Shown here: positions 42,689-50,948 of the stretch, one piece after another
Numbering within the stretch: position 1 is the stretch's first letter
Layout of the letters: every line of letters begins with the position of its first letter
Assembly (NCBI RefSeq): GCF_000378125.1
Contig: NZ_KB899241.1
Span: 2,145,652-2,209,651 of the forward strand
Direction of reading: 5' to 3'
From: Rudaea cellulosilytica DSM 22992
GTDB taxonomy: Bacteria; Pseudomonadota; Gammaproteobacteria; Xanthomonadales; Rhodanobacteraceae
DNA length: 64,000 nucleotides
Notes under the pieces: generated by a model
The model's database searches: none
What the model saw: only the letters and a program-made list of their open reading frames with translations
Told to the model about the DNA's origin: nothing
Made by a program: the position numbers and the translations under genes

Positions 42689-43789
42689 TCACGCGAACGT
42701 CAACGCATGGATCGGCGGCAGATGCGCCGGCAGGGCCTGCCAGTTGTCGCCCTGGTCCGCGCTGGTCCACAGATTGCCCGTGGTCGAACCGAAGGCGAGA
42801 TGTTCGCCGTTCGCGTCGATGGCGAGGCCGTGGCGATAGACGAGATCGTAGGCGTCCTGCTGCGGCAGACCGTTGCGGCAGACTTCGAAGCTCGCGCCGC
42901 CGTCGCGCGTGCGCGCAACGACGAGGCGGCCGTCGACCGGCACGCGGCGCTCGTCCTTGATTGCGGGCACGAACCACGCGGTCGCCGGATCTTTCGGATG
43001 CACGGCGACGGCGAAACCGAACACTGACGGCTGCACATTGGCGACCTCGCTCCAGCTGCGTGCGCCGTCGACGCTGCGGAATACGCCGTTATGGTGTTGC
43101 ACCCAAAGATGATCCGGGGCGGCCGCGCATTGCACCATCTGATGCACGTCCTGGATCAGCGGATCCTCGCGCCGCTCGGGCGGCATGTAGGTGGCGAACA
43201 TGCCTGTCGCCGTCACGTTCCAGCTCGCGCCGGAATCGCGGCTCTCCCAGACGCCGCCGCTCGAGATGGCGATGCGCAGCGTGCGCGCGTCGCGCGGGTC
43301 GACGCAGATCGAGTGGATGCCGGGCGCGTCGTAGCCGCCGCCGAACCACTGCATGCGCTCGGGGCGATCCCAGAGCCCGCGCTGCAGTTCCCAGTGTTCG
43401 CCGCGATCGTTCGAGCGGAACAGGCCGCCCGGAATCGTGCCGGCCCAGATCCTGCCGGGTTCGTTCGCGCCGCCGCTGGCGAATGACCACAATTGCATCA
43501 GCGTCGCCGGTTTCGGCGGCTTGCCGTCAGCGGACGCGATCACGTCGTCGGACGCATAGGCCGGGACGGCGACTTCGGTCCAGGTCTTGCCCGCATCGTC
43601 CGAGCGCTGCAGCTTCGCGCCGAAATGGCCGAGATTTAGCGCGGCATACCAGCTGCCGTCGCGCGCATCGACATGGGCGAGGGTAACGTTGTCGCCGAGG
43701 AACGCATGGCGTTCGATGCGCCAATCATGTCCGTTGCGCGTGAGCGTGAACAGGCCCTTGCGCGTGGATGCGAGCAGTTGTTGGCTCAT
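42689..43789 (-). CDS. BNR/Asp-box repeat beta-propeller protein (sialidase-like fold)
   Basis: ATG 43789 is preceded by gggagg; the protein has 366 residues and no signal peptide. Several Asp-box turns (S-x-D-x-G-x-x-W) are visible: RSDDAGKTW, RSNDRGEHW, ESRDSGASW, RSVDGARSW and TSADQGDNW. This repeat gives a propeller as in sialidases and photosystem II assembly factors. The catalytic Arg triad of sialidases is not evident, so the enzymatic name is not adopted. It is translationally coupled to the upstream ThiS/MoaD-like gene (1 nt between them), a pair seen in other bacteria. Confidence 0.85.
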   Translation of the reverse strand: MSQQLLASTRKGLFTLTRNGHDWRIERHAFLGDNVTLAHVDARDGSWYAALNLGHFGAKLQRSDDAGKTWTEVAVPAYASDDVIASADGKPPKPATLMQLWSFASGGANEPGRIWAGTIPGGLFRSNDRGEHWELQRGLWDRPERMQWFGGGYDAPGIHSICVDPRDARTLRIAISSGGVWESRDSGASWNVTATGMFATYMPPERREDPLIQDVHQMVQCAAAPDHLWVQHHNGVFRSVDGARSWSEVANVQPSVFGFAVAVHPKDPATAWFVPAIKDERRVPVDGRLVVARTRDGGASFEVCRNGLPQQDAYDLVYRHGLAIDANGEHLAFGSTTGNLWTSADQGDNWQALPAHLPPIHALTFA

Positions 43790-43790
43790 G

Positions 43791-44081
43791 TCAGCCTCCC
43801 GAAAGTGCCTGCAAGATGTATATTTCTGTACTTTTTGCAACGGGGATGTCGAGCCGATGCTTGTCGGCGATCGCCGTGCCGTCGATGAAGATCGCGACAT
43901 GGTGGCGCACGCCGCCGTGTTCGTCGAGCACGTAGCCGCGCAGTTTCGGATGGTGAGAAAACACCGCATCGAGCGCCGCGGCGAGCGTGTCGCCGGCTGC
44001 GTCGAGAGCGATCTCGCCGGGTCCCGCGGCCGCGGGATCGAGCCAGCGCGTCAGTGCCGAGGCGAGCACCACCCTGGGCAT
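43791..44081 (-). CDS. ThiS/MoaD-like ubiquitin-fold protein
   Basis: A 96-residue protein: PRVVLASALTRWL at the start, LDEHGGVRHHVAIFIDGTAI in the middle, and a C-terminal LQALSGG. The Gly-Gly end is the activated tail of sulfur carriers MoaD and ThiS (thiocarboxylate on the last Gly). The middle strand resembles MoaD-type 'NEGEVRRHVNIFVNGRD'. No moaE, thiG or activating enzyme is nearby; the only partner is the coupled Asp-box protein downstream, so its role is probably not thiamine or molybdopterin synthesis. Confidence 0.8.
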   Translation of the reverse strand: MPRVVLASALTRWLDPAAAGPGEIALDAAGDTLAAALDAVFSHHPKLRGYVLDEHGGVRHHVAIFIDGTAIADKHRLDIPVAKSTEIYILQALSGG

Positions 44082-44425
44082 GGCATCTCCGGTCTGCGGC
44101 CGTCGTGAGCCGCGTGCGGGCGCAAGCCTAACGCAGCGCGCGGCTGAGCGCGAATCTCGAAGTTGCTGGAATTGCGCGTCGGTCGGATCAGGTTCCAGAG
44201 TGGATCCGCGTCTTCACGAGCCCAAGAGCGTGTGACTTCAGGGTTGCCTGTTCTTTGCACAAGAACCAGACCGGCTCTACCGACTGGCGTTGGATGTGCC
44301 ACAAACCTTTCTGGAGGCGGCGTTCCCGCGCACAGCGTGGTACGTACGCGAAAACCCCCTCAGTGAAGATTCGCCCCGCGCGCATGCGGGGCGAGCTCAG
44401 GGCGGACGGGGAGCGGGTGAGCCCG
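44082..44425. other. Intergenic region with short GC hairpin, no gene
   Basis: Nothing gene-like. A GC hairpin (gccccgc at 44374-44380 with gcggggc at 44387-44393) lies about 30 nt past the stop of the small secreted protein on the minus strand and may terminate it, though a clear U-tract is lacking. Confidence 0.35.
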
Positions 44426-44779
44426 TCATTTCGACGCGAATGCGGTCAGGTGCTGCTCGTCGTAGGTGCGTGCGAAGTCGTCGTAGCGGCGCGTGACGTT
44501 ATCGTACGAAATGCTGTTGTACAGAAGGGAGGTCGTCGCGGCGCCGAAGAGCATGCGGATTTCGCCCATCGTGAAATTTCGGCGGATTTCCCTGTGGAAG
44601 GCCGCGCACTCGATGGCGGAATTCGGCGGGGTGCAGTCGAGCGTGTAGCCATTGCGCGGAGCCCCGGCGGACGAACGTTCCGAATGCACTGCGACCGACG
44701 GAAGGGATGATTGCGGATCGGCTTGGGCGAAGCCGGCTGCAGTGGAAAGGGCGATTGCGATGAGTAGATGGGTTTTCAT
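44426..44779 (-). CDS. Small secreted protein of unknown function
   Basis: A 117-residue precursor with a Sec signal (KTHLLIAIALSTAAGFAQA, cut before DPQS). The mature part is about 97 residues, with two cysteines (YTLDCTPPNSAIECAAF) that may form a disulfide, and a helical C-terminal half (REIRRNFTMGEIRMLFGAAT and RRYDDFARTYDEQ). I do not recognise a family. Stand-alone gene. Confidence 0.65.
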   Translation of the reverse strand: MKTHLLIAIALSTAAGFAQADPQSSLPSVAVHSERSSAGAPRNGYTLDCTPPNSAIECAAFHREIRRNFTMGEIRMLFGAATTSLLYNSISYDNVTRRYDDFARTYDEQHLTAFASK

Positions 44780-44992
44780 GACATGGCCTCGAAGGGATGG
44801 GTGGGCAGAAACCTGCTCAAGCGCGGATGCGACTTCCTCACGCCCGCATCGGCTCGCTTGAGCCGTGGCGTTTGCACTGAAACTGCCGAAGTCTTCCGTT
44901 TTCGACCTGTCAGTGCGGGATTCGGCGCGTGATTACAGCCTTGTTGCCGAATGGAAAAATGCGCGCGCAGCCATACGAGACGCCGCGGGTGC

Positions 44993-46042
44993 TCAGCTTC
45001 CCGAGCGCACGGCCACGCTCTGGCCGGCGCTCAGGCGCTCGGCGCCGCGCACGACGAGACGATCGCCGACGTTGAGCGCGCCGCGCACCTCGACCAGCTC
45101 GCCGCTGCTCGTGCCCAGGGTGACGACGACCTGCTCGGCCTTGTTGTCGCCCGATACGCGCATGACGTAGGTGCGGTCCGTGCGCCGCACGAGCGCGTCG
45201 CGCGGCACGGTCAGCGCTGCGTTCGCGGCTTCGGCGGTCTCCGGCAGGGCGACTTCGACCGCACTGCCGACAAGGGCGAACGCGGGATCGACACCGACGC
45301 GCAGTTCGAACTGGCGCGCGCGCTCGTCGCCGACCGGCACGACCGCACGCACGATCGCGTCCTGCTCGGCGGGACCTTTGCGCATGCCGACCTGCATGCC
45401 GGGGCGGATCTTGTCGGCGAGCGCGAGCGGCGCCTGCACGCGCGCCTCGATGTGTTCGGTGTCGACGAAGTGGACGATGTTCGCGCCGATCTGCAGGTAT
45501 TCGCCGCGCTGGGCGAAACGCTCGGTGACGATGCCCGAGAACGGCGCGCGCACGTCGGCCTGGGCGATGTCGTACTCGACTTGGCGCAGTTGGGCGCGTG
45601 CACGTGCGGCGGTCTGGCCGTCGGTTTCCAAGTTCGCGCGCGCCTCGTCGAGCTGCGAGCGCGCGATCGCGCTGCTCGCCTCGAGCTTGCTCAGGCGATC
45701 GAGCTGGGTCTTCGACAGCGCCTGCTTGGCCTCGGTGCGGCGCAGCTCGGCGAGTAGTTCCTCGCGGCGCAGGCGCAGCGCCTGGTCGTCGAGCTTGGCC
45801 AGGCGCTCGCCGGCCTTGACCCGCGTGCCGACTTCGGCGACGAAATCAAGTCGCCCGGCCTCGGCGCTCGCGATCTTGGCGTCGTCGCGGCTGACCACGC
45901 TGCCGGGCACCCAGCGCAGCGGCGCGAGCTTCGACGCAGTGGCCTGGCCGACTTCGACGATCGCGGGCGGCGTGCTTGCGGTTTGCGCTTGCGCGATGCC
46001 GCAAAGTATAGAAAGTGCAAAAGTTTCGAATTTCCGGTTCAT
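44993..46042 (-). CDS. RND efflux periplasmic adaptor (membrane fusion protein)
   Basis: A 349-residue adaptor with a signal-like N-terminus (FETFALSILCGIAQAQT). Layout: lipoyl half (ASAEAGRLDFVAEVGTRVKAGE), alpha-helical hairpin (about 85-145, coiled RREELLAELRRTEAKQALSK...), second lipoyl half ADVRAPFSGIVTERFAQRGEYLQ, then a beta-barrel and membrane-proximal domain (ALTVPRDALVRRTDRTYVM). It links the inner-membrane pump to an outer-membrane channel. Downstream of the pump gene, separated by a 146-nt spacer with a large palindromic repeat. No outer-membrane channel gene is in the window. Confidence 0.93.
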   Translation of the reverse strand: MNRKFETFALSILCGIAQAQTASTPPAIVEVGQATASKLAPLRWVPGSVVSRDDAKIASAEAGRLDFVAEVGTRVKAGERLAKLDDQALRLRREELLAELRRTEAKQALSKTQLDRLSKLEASSAIARSQLDEARANLETDGQTAARARAQLRQVEYDIAQADVRAPFSGIVTERFAQRGEYLQIGANIVHFVDTEHIEARVQAPLALADKIRPGMQVGMRKGPAEQDAIVRAVVPVGDERARQFELRVGVDPAFALVGSAVEVALPETAEAANAALTVPRDALVRRTDRTYVMRVSGDNKAEQVVVTLGTSSGELVEVRGALNVGDRLVVRGAERLSAGQSVAVRSGS

Positions 46043-46069
46043 GGGTTCACCTGAGACGAAAGTCTCTTT

Positions 46070-46177
46070 TTAACGCGGATAAGAGCGGATAAAGGCGGAT
46101 TGACGCAGATAAGATGAAAGCATTTTTTTCGTCTTCATCCGCTTTTGTCGGATTTGATCCGCTCTTATCCGCGTTAA
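46070..46177. repeat. 21-bp inverted repeat with nested palindromes between pump and adaptor genes
   Basis: The arm ttaacgcggataagagcggat (46070-46090) is repeated exactly inverted at 46157-46177. Between them is a second, weaker stem (gatgaa ... ttcatc around an a/t-rich loop) and extra gcggat/atccgc words. The motif 'gcggataa' recurs in each arm. This looks like a REP-type palindromic element; transcription passes through it, from the pump gene to the adaptor gene. Confidence 0.8.
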
Positions 46178-46187
46178 GAAACATTTT

Positions 46188-49100
46188 TCAAGCAGCCTCC
46201 GCATCGACTAACCGTGGCCGTTTGCCGCGCGGCGGCGCGAGCGCGACGCGCTTGCGTTCGCCGGCGAAGAACAGCTGCATCAGGCTCGGCAGCAGTAGCA
46301 GCGAGAAGATCAAACTGACCACGACGCCGCCGACGTTGACCGCGGCGAGGCCGCGGTAGATCACGCTGCCGGGGCCAGGATTGACCGCCATCGGCAGCGC
46401 GCCGAGCGCGCCGGTCAGGGTCGAGGCGAGGATCGCGCGCAGGCGCTGGTTAAGCGACATGCGGATCGCGTCGGACAGGTTCGCGCCGTTGGCCTGCGCG
46501 TGGCGAGTCAGGTCGACGAGCAGGATGGCATGGTTGACGACGACGCCGACCATCATGATGAAGCCGATCATCGACAGCAGGTCGAGCGGCTGGAACGCGA
46601 ACAGGCCGAGCACGCGCAGGCCGAGCATGCCGCCGATCAGCGCGAGCGGTACGGTGAGCACGACGATGACCGCATGACGCAGCGACTTGAACATCGCCGC
46701 CATGAGCAGGCCGAGCACAAACAGCGCAAGCAGGAAGTTCTTGCCGATCGTGCCGACGATGCGCTCGAGGCGGTCGGCGCTGCCGGCGAGGCGGATCGTG
46801 CCGTCCGGCAGTTGCTTGCGCAGCGTCGGCAGCACCTCTTTGTCGATCGTCGCGAGCGCATCTTCGAGCGCGAGCGTCGCCGGCGGGTCCATCGTCAGCG
46901 TCACCGTGCGCCGATGGTCGAGGCGGCGGATCTGCGAGGGGCCGAGCGCGGTGTCGAGATGCACCATCTCGCCGACTGTCATCACTTTGCCGTTCGGCGC
47001 GACGACGGGCGTCTGCGCGAGCTCTTCGGGCGTCTGCCCGGCGCTCGCCCGCAGGATCACCGGCACGCGCTGCTCGCCGTCGAAGTATTCGCCGAGCCAG
47101 GCGCCGTCGCCGAGCGTGCGCACGATGTCGCCGAGCGTGGCGCGGTCCCAGCCGGCCTCGGCGATGCGGCGGTCGTCGGGCGCCGCGCGCAGTTCGAGTT
47201 GCGCTGCATCGGTCGGCGGGAACGCCTGCACGTTGGCACCCTTGAATTTCGCTTCGAGCAGCTGGCGGCCGGTCTCGGCGACCTTGTACAGCTTGGCCGG
47301 ATCGTCGCCCTGCAGATGGATCGACACTGCGCGTGCCGACCCGCCGAAGCCGCCGAACAGATCGCCTTCCTGGGTGAACGCGCGTGTGTCGGGGAAGCCG
47401 ACCGTGATCTCGTCGCGCACGATGCGCTCGAGGTCGCCGATCCGGTTCTCGTCGACCACGCGCGCGCCGATCGTGCCGCCGCCGGGGAAGAGCAGCACGT
47501 ACCAGTTTTTCAGTTGCGGCTGTTTCGTGCCGTCCATGTACGGCTTCATGCGCGCGAGGATGGTCGGCACGATCTCGCGGTCGATCACCTCGGGCGGCAT
47601 GCCGGGCGGGAAATTGAAGAACGTGTCGATCGCCGCGCGCTTGACCGGCGGCAGATAGTCGAGGCGCGGCATGAACGCGAACGTCGCCGCGAGCGGCAGC
47701 ACGAGCAGAGCGAACACCCAGCCGATCTGCTTGGGCCGCGTGTCGGTCCAGGCCATGATCTTGTCGGTCAGCCACGGCCAGCCGTCGCCGTAGCCGGATT
47801 TGAGCTTCTTCGCCTTGAGCCAACCCGCCGCCGCGGGCAGCGCGGTGATCGCCACGATGACCGAGATCGCAACGGCAATGGAGATCGTCAGCGCGAGGTC
47901 GGAGAAGATCTGACCCTCGACGTCGCGCAGGAACACGACCGGCAGGAACACCGCGACCGTCGTGATCGTCGAGGCGATGAGTGCGCCGACCACCTGGCGT
48001 GTGCCGGTGAGCGCGGCTTCGTGCGGCGTGATGCCGGCCTCCTTCAGACGCAGGATGTTGCCGGAGACGACGATTGCGCCTTCGACCACCATGCCGACCG
48101 CGAACGCGAGCCCGGCGAGCGAGATCACGTTGAGGCTGTGCCCGCTCAGATGCAGTGCGGTGAACGTCGCGAGCAGGCAGATCGGGATCGTCGCCGCGAT
48201 CAAGACGGTTGCGCGGATGTCGCGCATGAACCACCACACGCAGAACAGCGAAAGCAGCGCGCCGACGATGAGGTTCTCGCTGAGCAGGTGCACCGCGCGG
48301 TTGATGAACAGTGAGGAGTCGAACGACTGCTCGATGCCGAGGCCCTTGTCCTTGAGCGCGCCTTCGCGCAGCTCGGCGACGACCTTCTTCACTTCGGTCA
48401 GCGTCTGCAGCACGTTGGCGCCGCTGACCTTGTCGACCTGCAGTCCGATCGCCGGATTGCCGTTCTGGTAGGCGTAGAACTGGCGCCGCGGCGGGCGCAC
48501 CTCGATCGTGGCGACGTCGCTCAGATGCACGGTCTTGTCCGCGCGCGTCGACAGCACGAGCGCGCCGAGCTGCTCCGGCTTGTAGCGCCCGGTATAGCGC
48601 AACTGGTACTGCTGGCGGCCGACGTCGACCTGGCCGCCGGAGACGTCCGCCGCGGCGGCTGCGCGCGCGGCGATGTCGGGTATCGACACGCCGAGGCTCG
48701 CCGCCTTGGCCATGTCCACGGTGATGCGCACCTCGTCCGGCGGTCCCGCGTTGACGATCACCTGGGCGACGCCGGGCACCGCCTCGATACGCGGCTTGAC
48801 CGTGTTCTCGATGAAGTGGCGGTACTGTTCCATCGGTCCCAGCGTGCCCGGCAGCAACTGCACGAAGAACCAGCTCAATGTATTGTTCGCGCCGCCGTTG
48901 TTGCCGCCCATCTGCACGACCGGGCGGTCGGCATCTTTCGGAATCGAGCGCACGCGGTTGATCCGCCCGATCACCTCGACCAGCGCGTTCTTCATGTCCG
49001 TGCCGATAGCGAAGGTCAGGTTGATGTTGCTGCCGCCCGCGGCGGCGTTGCCGTCGAGTTCCTCGAGGCCAGGCAGGCCCTGCAGCACCTGTTCCTGCGG

Positions 49101-49295
49101 CTCGAGCAGTTCGGCCTCGACTTCCTCGGGCGACGCCGCGCGCCAGTTCGTCTGGATCGAAATCTGCGGCCGGTCGATGTCGGGGAATAGCTGTAGCGGC
49201 AGTTCGCGCAGGCTCAGCAGGCCAAGCAGGGCAATCAACAGCACCGCCATGCCGACCGCAATCGGATTCTTCAGCGAGGCTTCGATGATCTTCAT
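46188..49295 (-). CDS. RND-family efflux pump, inner-membrane transporter
   Basis: ATG 49295 (KIIEASLKNPIAVGMAVLL) is preceded by gaaagggag; the frame is open further but without membrane sequence. The 1035-residue transporter has the classic duplicate of a helix, a large periplasmic loop (about 32-335) and five more helices. QLFPDIDRPQISIQTNWRAASPEEVE is family-typical. The fourth helix reads VGMVVEGAIVV: AcrB's D407-D408 proton-relay pair is Glu-405/Gly-406 here. Closest in general appearance to the heavy-metal/multidrug 'efflux RND' group; substrate unknown. Partner adaptor follows after the palindromic repeat. Confidence 0.93.
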   Translation of the reverse strand: MKIIEASLKNPIAVGMAVLLIALLGLLSLRELPLQLFPDIDRPQISIQTNWRAASPEEVEAELLEPQEQVLQGLPGLEELDGNAAAGGSNINLTFAIGTDMKNALVEVIGRINRVRSIPKDADRPVVQMGGNNGGANNTLSWFFVQLLPGTLGPMEQYRHFIENTVKPRIEAVPGVAQVIVNAGPPDEVRITVDMAKAASLGVSIPDIAARAAAAADVSGGQVDVGRQQYQLRYTGRYKPEQLGALVLSTRADKTVHLSDVATIEVRPPRRQFYAYQNGNPAIGLQVDKVSGANVLQTLTEVKKVVAELREGALKDKGLGIEQSFDSSLFINRAVHLLSENLIVGALLSLFCVWWFMRDIRATVLIAATIPICLLATFTALHLSGHSLNVISLAGLAFAVGMVVEGAIVVSGNILRLKEAGITPHEAALTGTRQVVGALIASTITTVAVFLPVVFLRDVEGQIFSDLALTISIAVAISVIVAITALPAAAGWLKAKKLKSGYGDGWPWLTDKIMAWTDTRPKQIGWVFALLVLPLAATFAFMPRLDYLPPVKRAAIDTFFNFPPGMPPEVIDREIVPTILARMKPYMDGTKQPQLKNWYVLLFPGGGTIGARVVDENRIGDLERIVRDEITVGFPDTRAFTQEGDLFGGFGGSARAVSIHLQGDDPAKLYKVAETGRQLLEAKFKGANVQAFPPTDAAQLELRAAPDDRRIAEAGWDRATLGDIVRTLGDGAWLGEYFDGEQRVPVILRASAGQTPEELAQTPVVAPNGKVMTVGEMVHLDTALGPSQIRRLDHRRTVTLTMDPPATLALEDALATIDKEVLPTLRKQLPDGTIRLAGSADRLERIVGTIGKNFLLALFVLGLLMAAMFKSLRHAVIVVLTVPLALIGGMLGLRVLGLFAFQPLDLLSMIGFIMMVGVVVNHAILLVDLTRHAQANGANLSDAIRMSLNQRLRAILASTLTGALGALPMAVNPGPGSVIYRGLAAVNVGGVVVSLIFSLLLLPSLMQLFFAGERKRVALAPPRGKRPRLVDAEAA

Positions 49296-49522
49296 GGGCC
49301 GCTCCCTTTCGTGCCTGGCGAGCATGGCGCGCGCCTCGGGGAATGAGATGTGGCAATCGTCATGAAGGTTGCATCGTCTGCGACGAAGCGTTGCTCGCTT
49401 GCGGTGAGGCGTTGTCTGCTTGTGCTCGCCGACTCGTCGCACTGGCTCTGCTCTTAGTCGTTATTCCTGAGCAGGCGGGAATCCAGTTCTTGTTTGTTTG
49501 GTTTCAGGGGCAAAGGCTTCCA

Positions 49523-50041
49523 CTCGCCCTGCGGGCGAGCGTCTTACTTTCTCTGCTCGTGCAGAGAAAGTAAGCAAAGAGACACGCCCCAGAGCATTGC
49601 GCCCGACGCGCATCCTGCGCGCCGGGTTCGCGTCAGCGGCCGGGTTCCGTTGACTGCACATCCCTGTCCAGACAACGGAAGCGGCGCGATCCATCGCGCC
49701 GCCCCTGCGGGCGTTTCCACCCGCTGCCGCCGCAATGCAATGGGGCCCGGAGAAGCCAGAGCAGCGCGCTCCTGCGCGCAGAAGCGATAGCGGAGAAGCT
49801 CGCACTCTGTTGCTCGATCTTGGGTCCCCGTTTGCCGCGGCGAGGGCAGATCGGAAATGCCTGTAAAGGTCGCGCGCACGATGCGCGCGAGTTCGTTGCA
49901 CGCACAGGGAGGTGCGTTCAACGAACCCCGGCCTGACCCTCGCGCACCGCCGCAGGCGGCGCGGCATCCGGGGTGTGTTCTCTTTGGTTACTTTCTCTTG
50001 CACAAGCAAGAGAAAGTGACCCGCTCGTGGGAAGCGAGCGG
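49523..50041. repeat. 519-bp hairpin-ended intergenic repeat element
   Basis: Both ends carry two nested hairpins in mirrored order. Left: ctcgccc/gggcgag (49523-49539), then ttactttctctgc/gcagagaaagtaa (49544-49573, perfect, 4-nt loop). Right: actttctcttgc/gcaagagaaagt (49990-50017), then ccgctcg/cgagcgg (50021-50041). The inner flanks are also inverted copies (gaaagtaagcaaagagacacgcccc against gaaagtaaccaaagagaacacacccc). The middle is GC-rich with no credible gene; the long open frame across it on the minus strand is not protein-like. The layout resembles a non-autonomous element, MITE-like, of a kind common in Xanthomonadales intergenic DNA. Confidence 0.7.
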
Positions 50042-50146
50042 AAAGCCGAATGGATGCGCCATCAGATGTTGAAAGAGCGGGCCGCATGGCATCCATGCAG
50101 TCTGGCTTCGGCAATCCCTGCCGGAAAGACGAGCAACAAGCCCACC

Positions 50147-50947
50147 TCAGGTAAGCAATTTCACTTTGTCGCGATAACTGCGCGACAGCTTCAACTCATG
50201 CCCCGAATCGAGCACGAGGAAATACTCGCCATTGAGGTGCGGGCGCATCTCCCTGACCCGGGCGAGGTTGACGATGCTCGAGCGGTGCACACGCGCGAAG
50301 CGGCGCGGGTCAAGGCGACGCTCGAGTTGCTGCATCGTGCCGCGCAGCACGTGAGTGTCGTCGCCGGCGTGGATGCACATGTAGTCGCCGGCAGCGTCGA
50401 TCCAGCGGATCGTTTCGATGTCGATGCGCAGCAGGCGGTGGCCGTCCTTGACCGTGAGTTTGCTGGTTGCGGGCAGCTCCGCATCGTCGGCGAGATGCGC
50501 GTCGAGCTTCGACTTCGCGCCTTCCGGCAGGGTTGCGATCAGCTTGAGCAGGCGCTCGTAGTGGTCTTCGGTCTTGCGCGCGCCGAGGCGCGCGCGTGCG
50601 CGCTCGATCGACTCGTCGAGGCGCGCGTCGTCGACCGGCTTGAGCAGGTAGTCGAGCGCGCTCGCGGCGAACGCGGCGAGCGCGTATTGGTCATAGGCGG
50701 TGACGAACACAGTCAGTGGGATCTGCGTCGCCGGCAGCGCACGCAGCAGTTCGAAGCCGTCGATGCCGGGCATCTGCACGTCGAGGAACATGAGCTGCGG
50801 GCGCAGCGTGGAAATGGCGTGGAAGGCCTGGCGGCCGTTGCCGGCCTCGGCGACGATCTCGATGTCGGCGTGGCGACGCAGGCGCAATTCCAGCCCTCTG
50901 CGCGCCAGCGGTTCGTCGTCAACGATCAGAGTGCGGATCGGTGTCAT
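50147..50947 (-). CDS. LytTR-family response regulator
   Basis: ATG 50947 (TPIRTLIVDDEPLARRGLEL) gives 266 residues. Receiver domain at 1-120 (phosphorylation Asp in LMFLDVQMPGIDGFELL, Lys in LDYLLKPVDDARL) and a LytTR DNA-binding domain at about 160-266 (RLLRIDIETIRWIDAAGDY, RRFARVHRSSIVNLARVREM, YFLVLDSGHELKLSRSYR). It lies 1 nt after the sensor stop, so pair and operon are clear. AlgR/LytT-type regulators control surface and twitching functions; targets here are unknown. Confidence 0.93.
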   Translation of the reverse strand: MTPIRTLIVDDEPLARRGLELRLRRHADIEIVAEAGNGRQAFHAISTLRPQLMFLDVQMPGIDGFELLRALPATQIPLTVFVTAYDQYALAAFAASALDYLLKPVDDARLDESIERARARLGARKTEDHYERLLKLIATLPEGAKSKLDAHLADDAELPATSKLTVKDGHRLLRIDIETIRWIDAAGDYMCIHAGDDTHVLRGTMQQLERRLDPRRFARVHRSSIVNLARVREMRPHLNGEYFLVLDSGHELKLSRSYRDKVKLLT

Positions 50948-50948
50948 C

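Noticed and set aside
42689-43789. Sialidase name for the Asp-box protein
   Set aside because: Asp-boxes give only the propeller; the catalytic Arg triad, Tyr and Asp of sialidases were not found.
46500-48314. 604-codon plus-strand frame opposite the RND pump
   Set aside because: Antisense shadow of high-GC coding DNA; composition (His/Arg/Glu-rich) is not protein-like.
46450-49356. 968-codon minus-strand frame overlapping the RND pump in another phase
   Set aside because: It shifts the same DNA by one base and is extremely Arg-rich; the RND transporter explains the strand.
49461-50114. 217-codon minus-strand frame across the hairpin-ended repeat
   Set aside because: It crosses both hairpins and reads as low-complexity sequence; judged a by-product of the repeat element.
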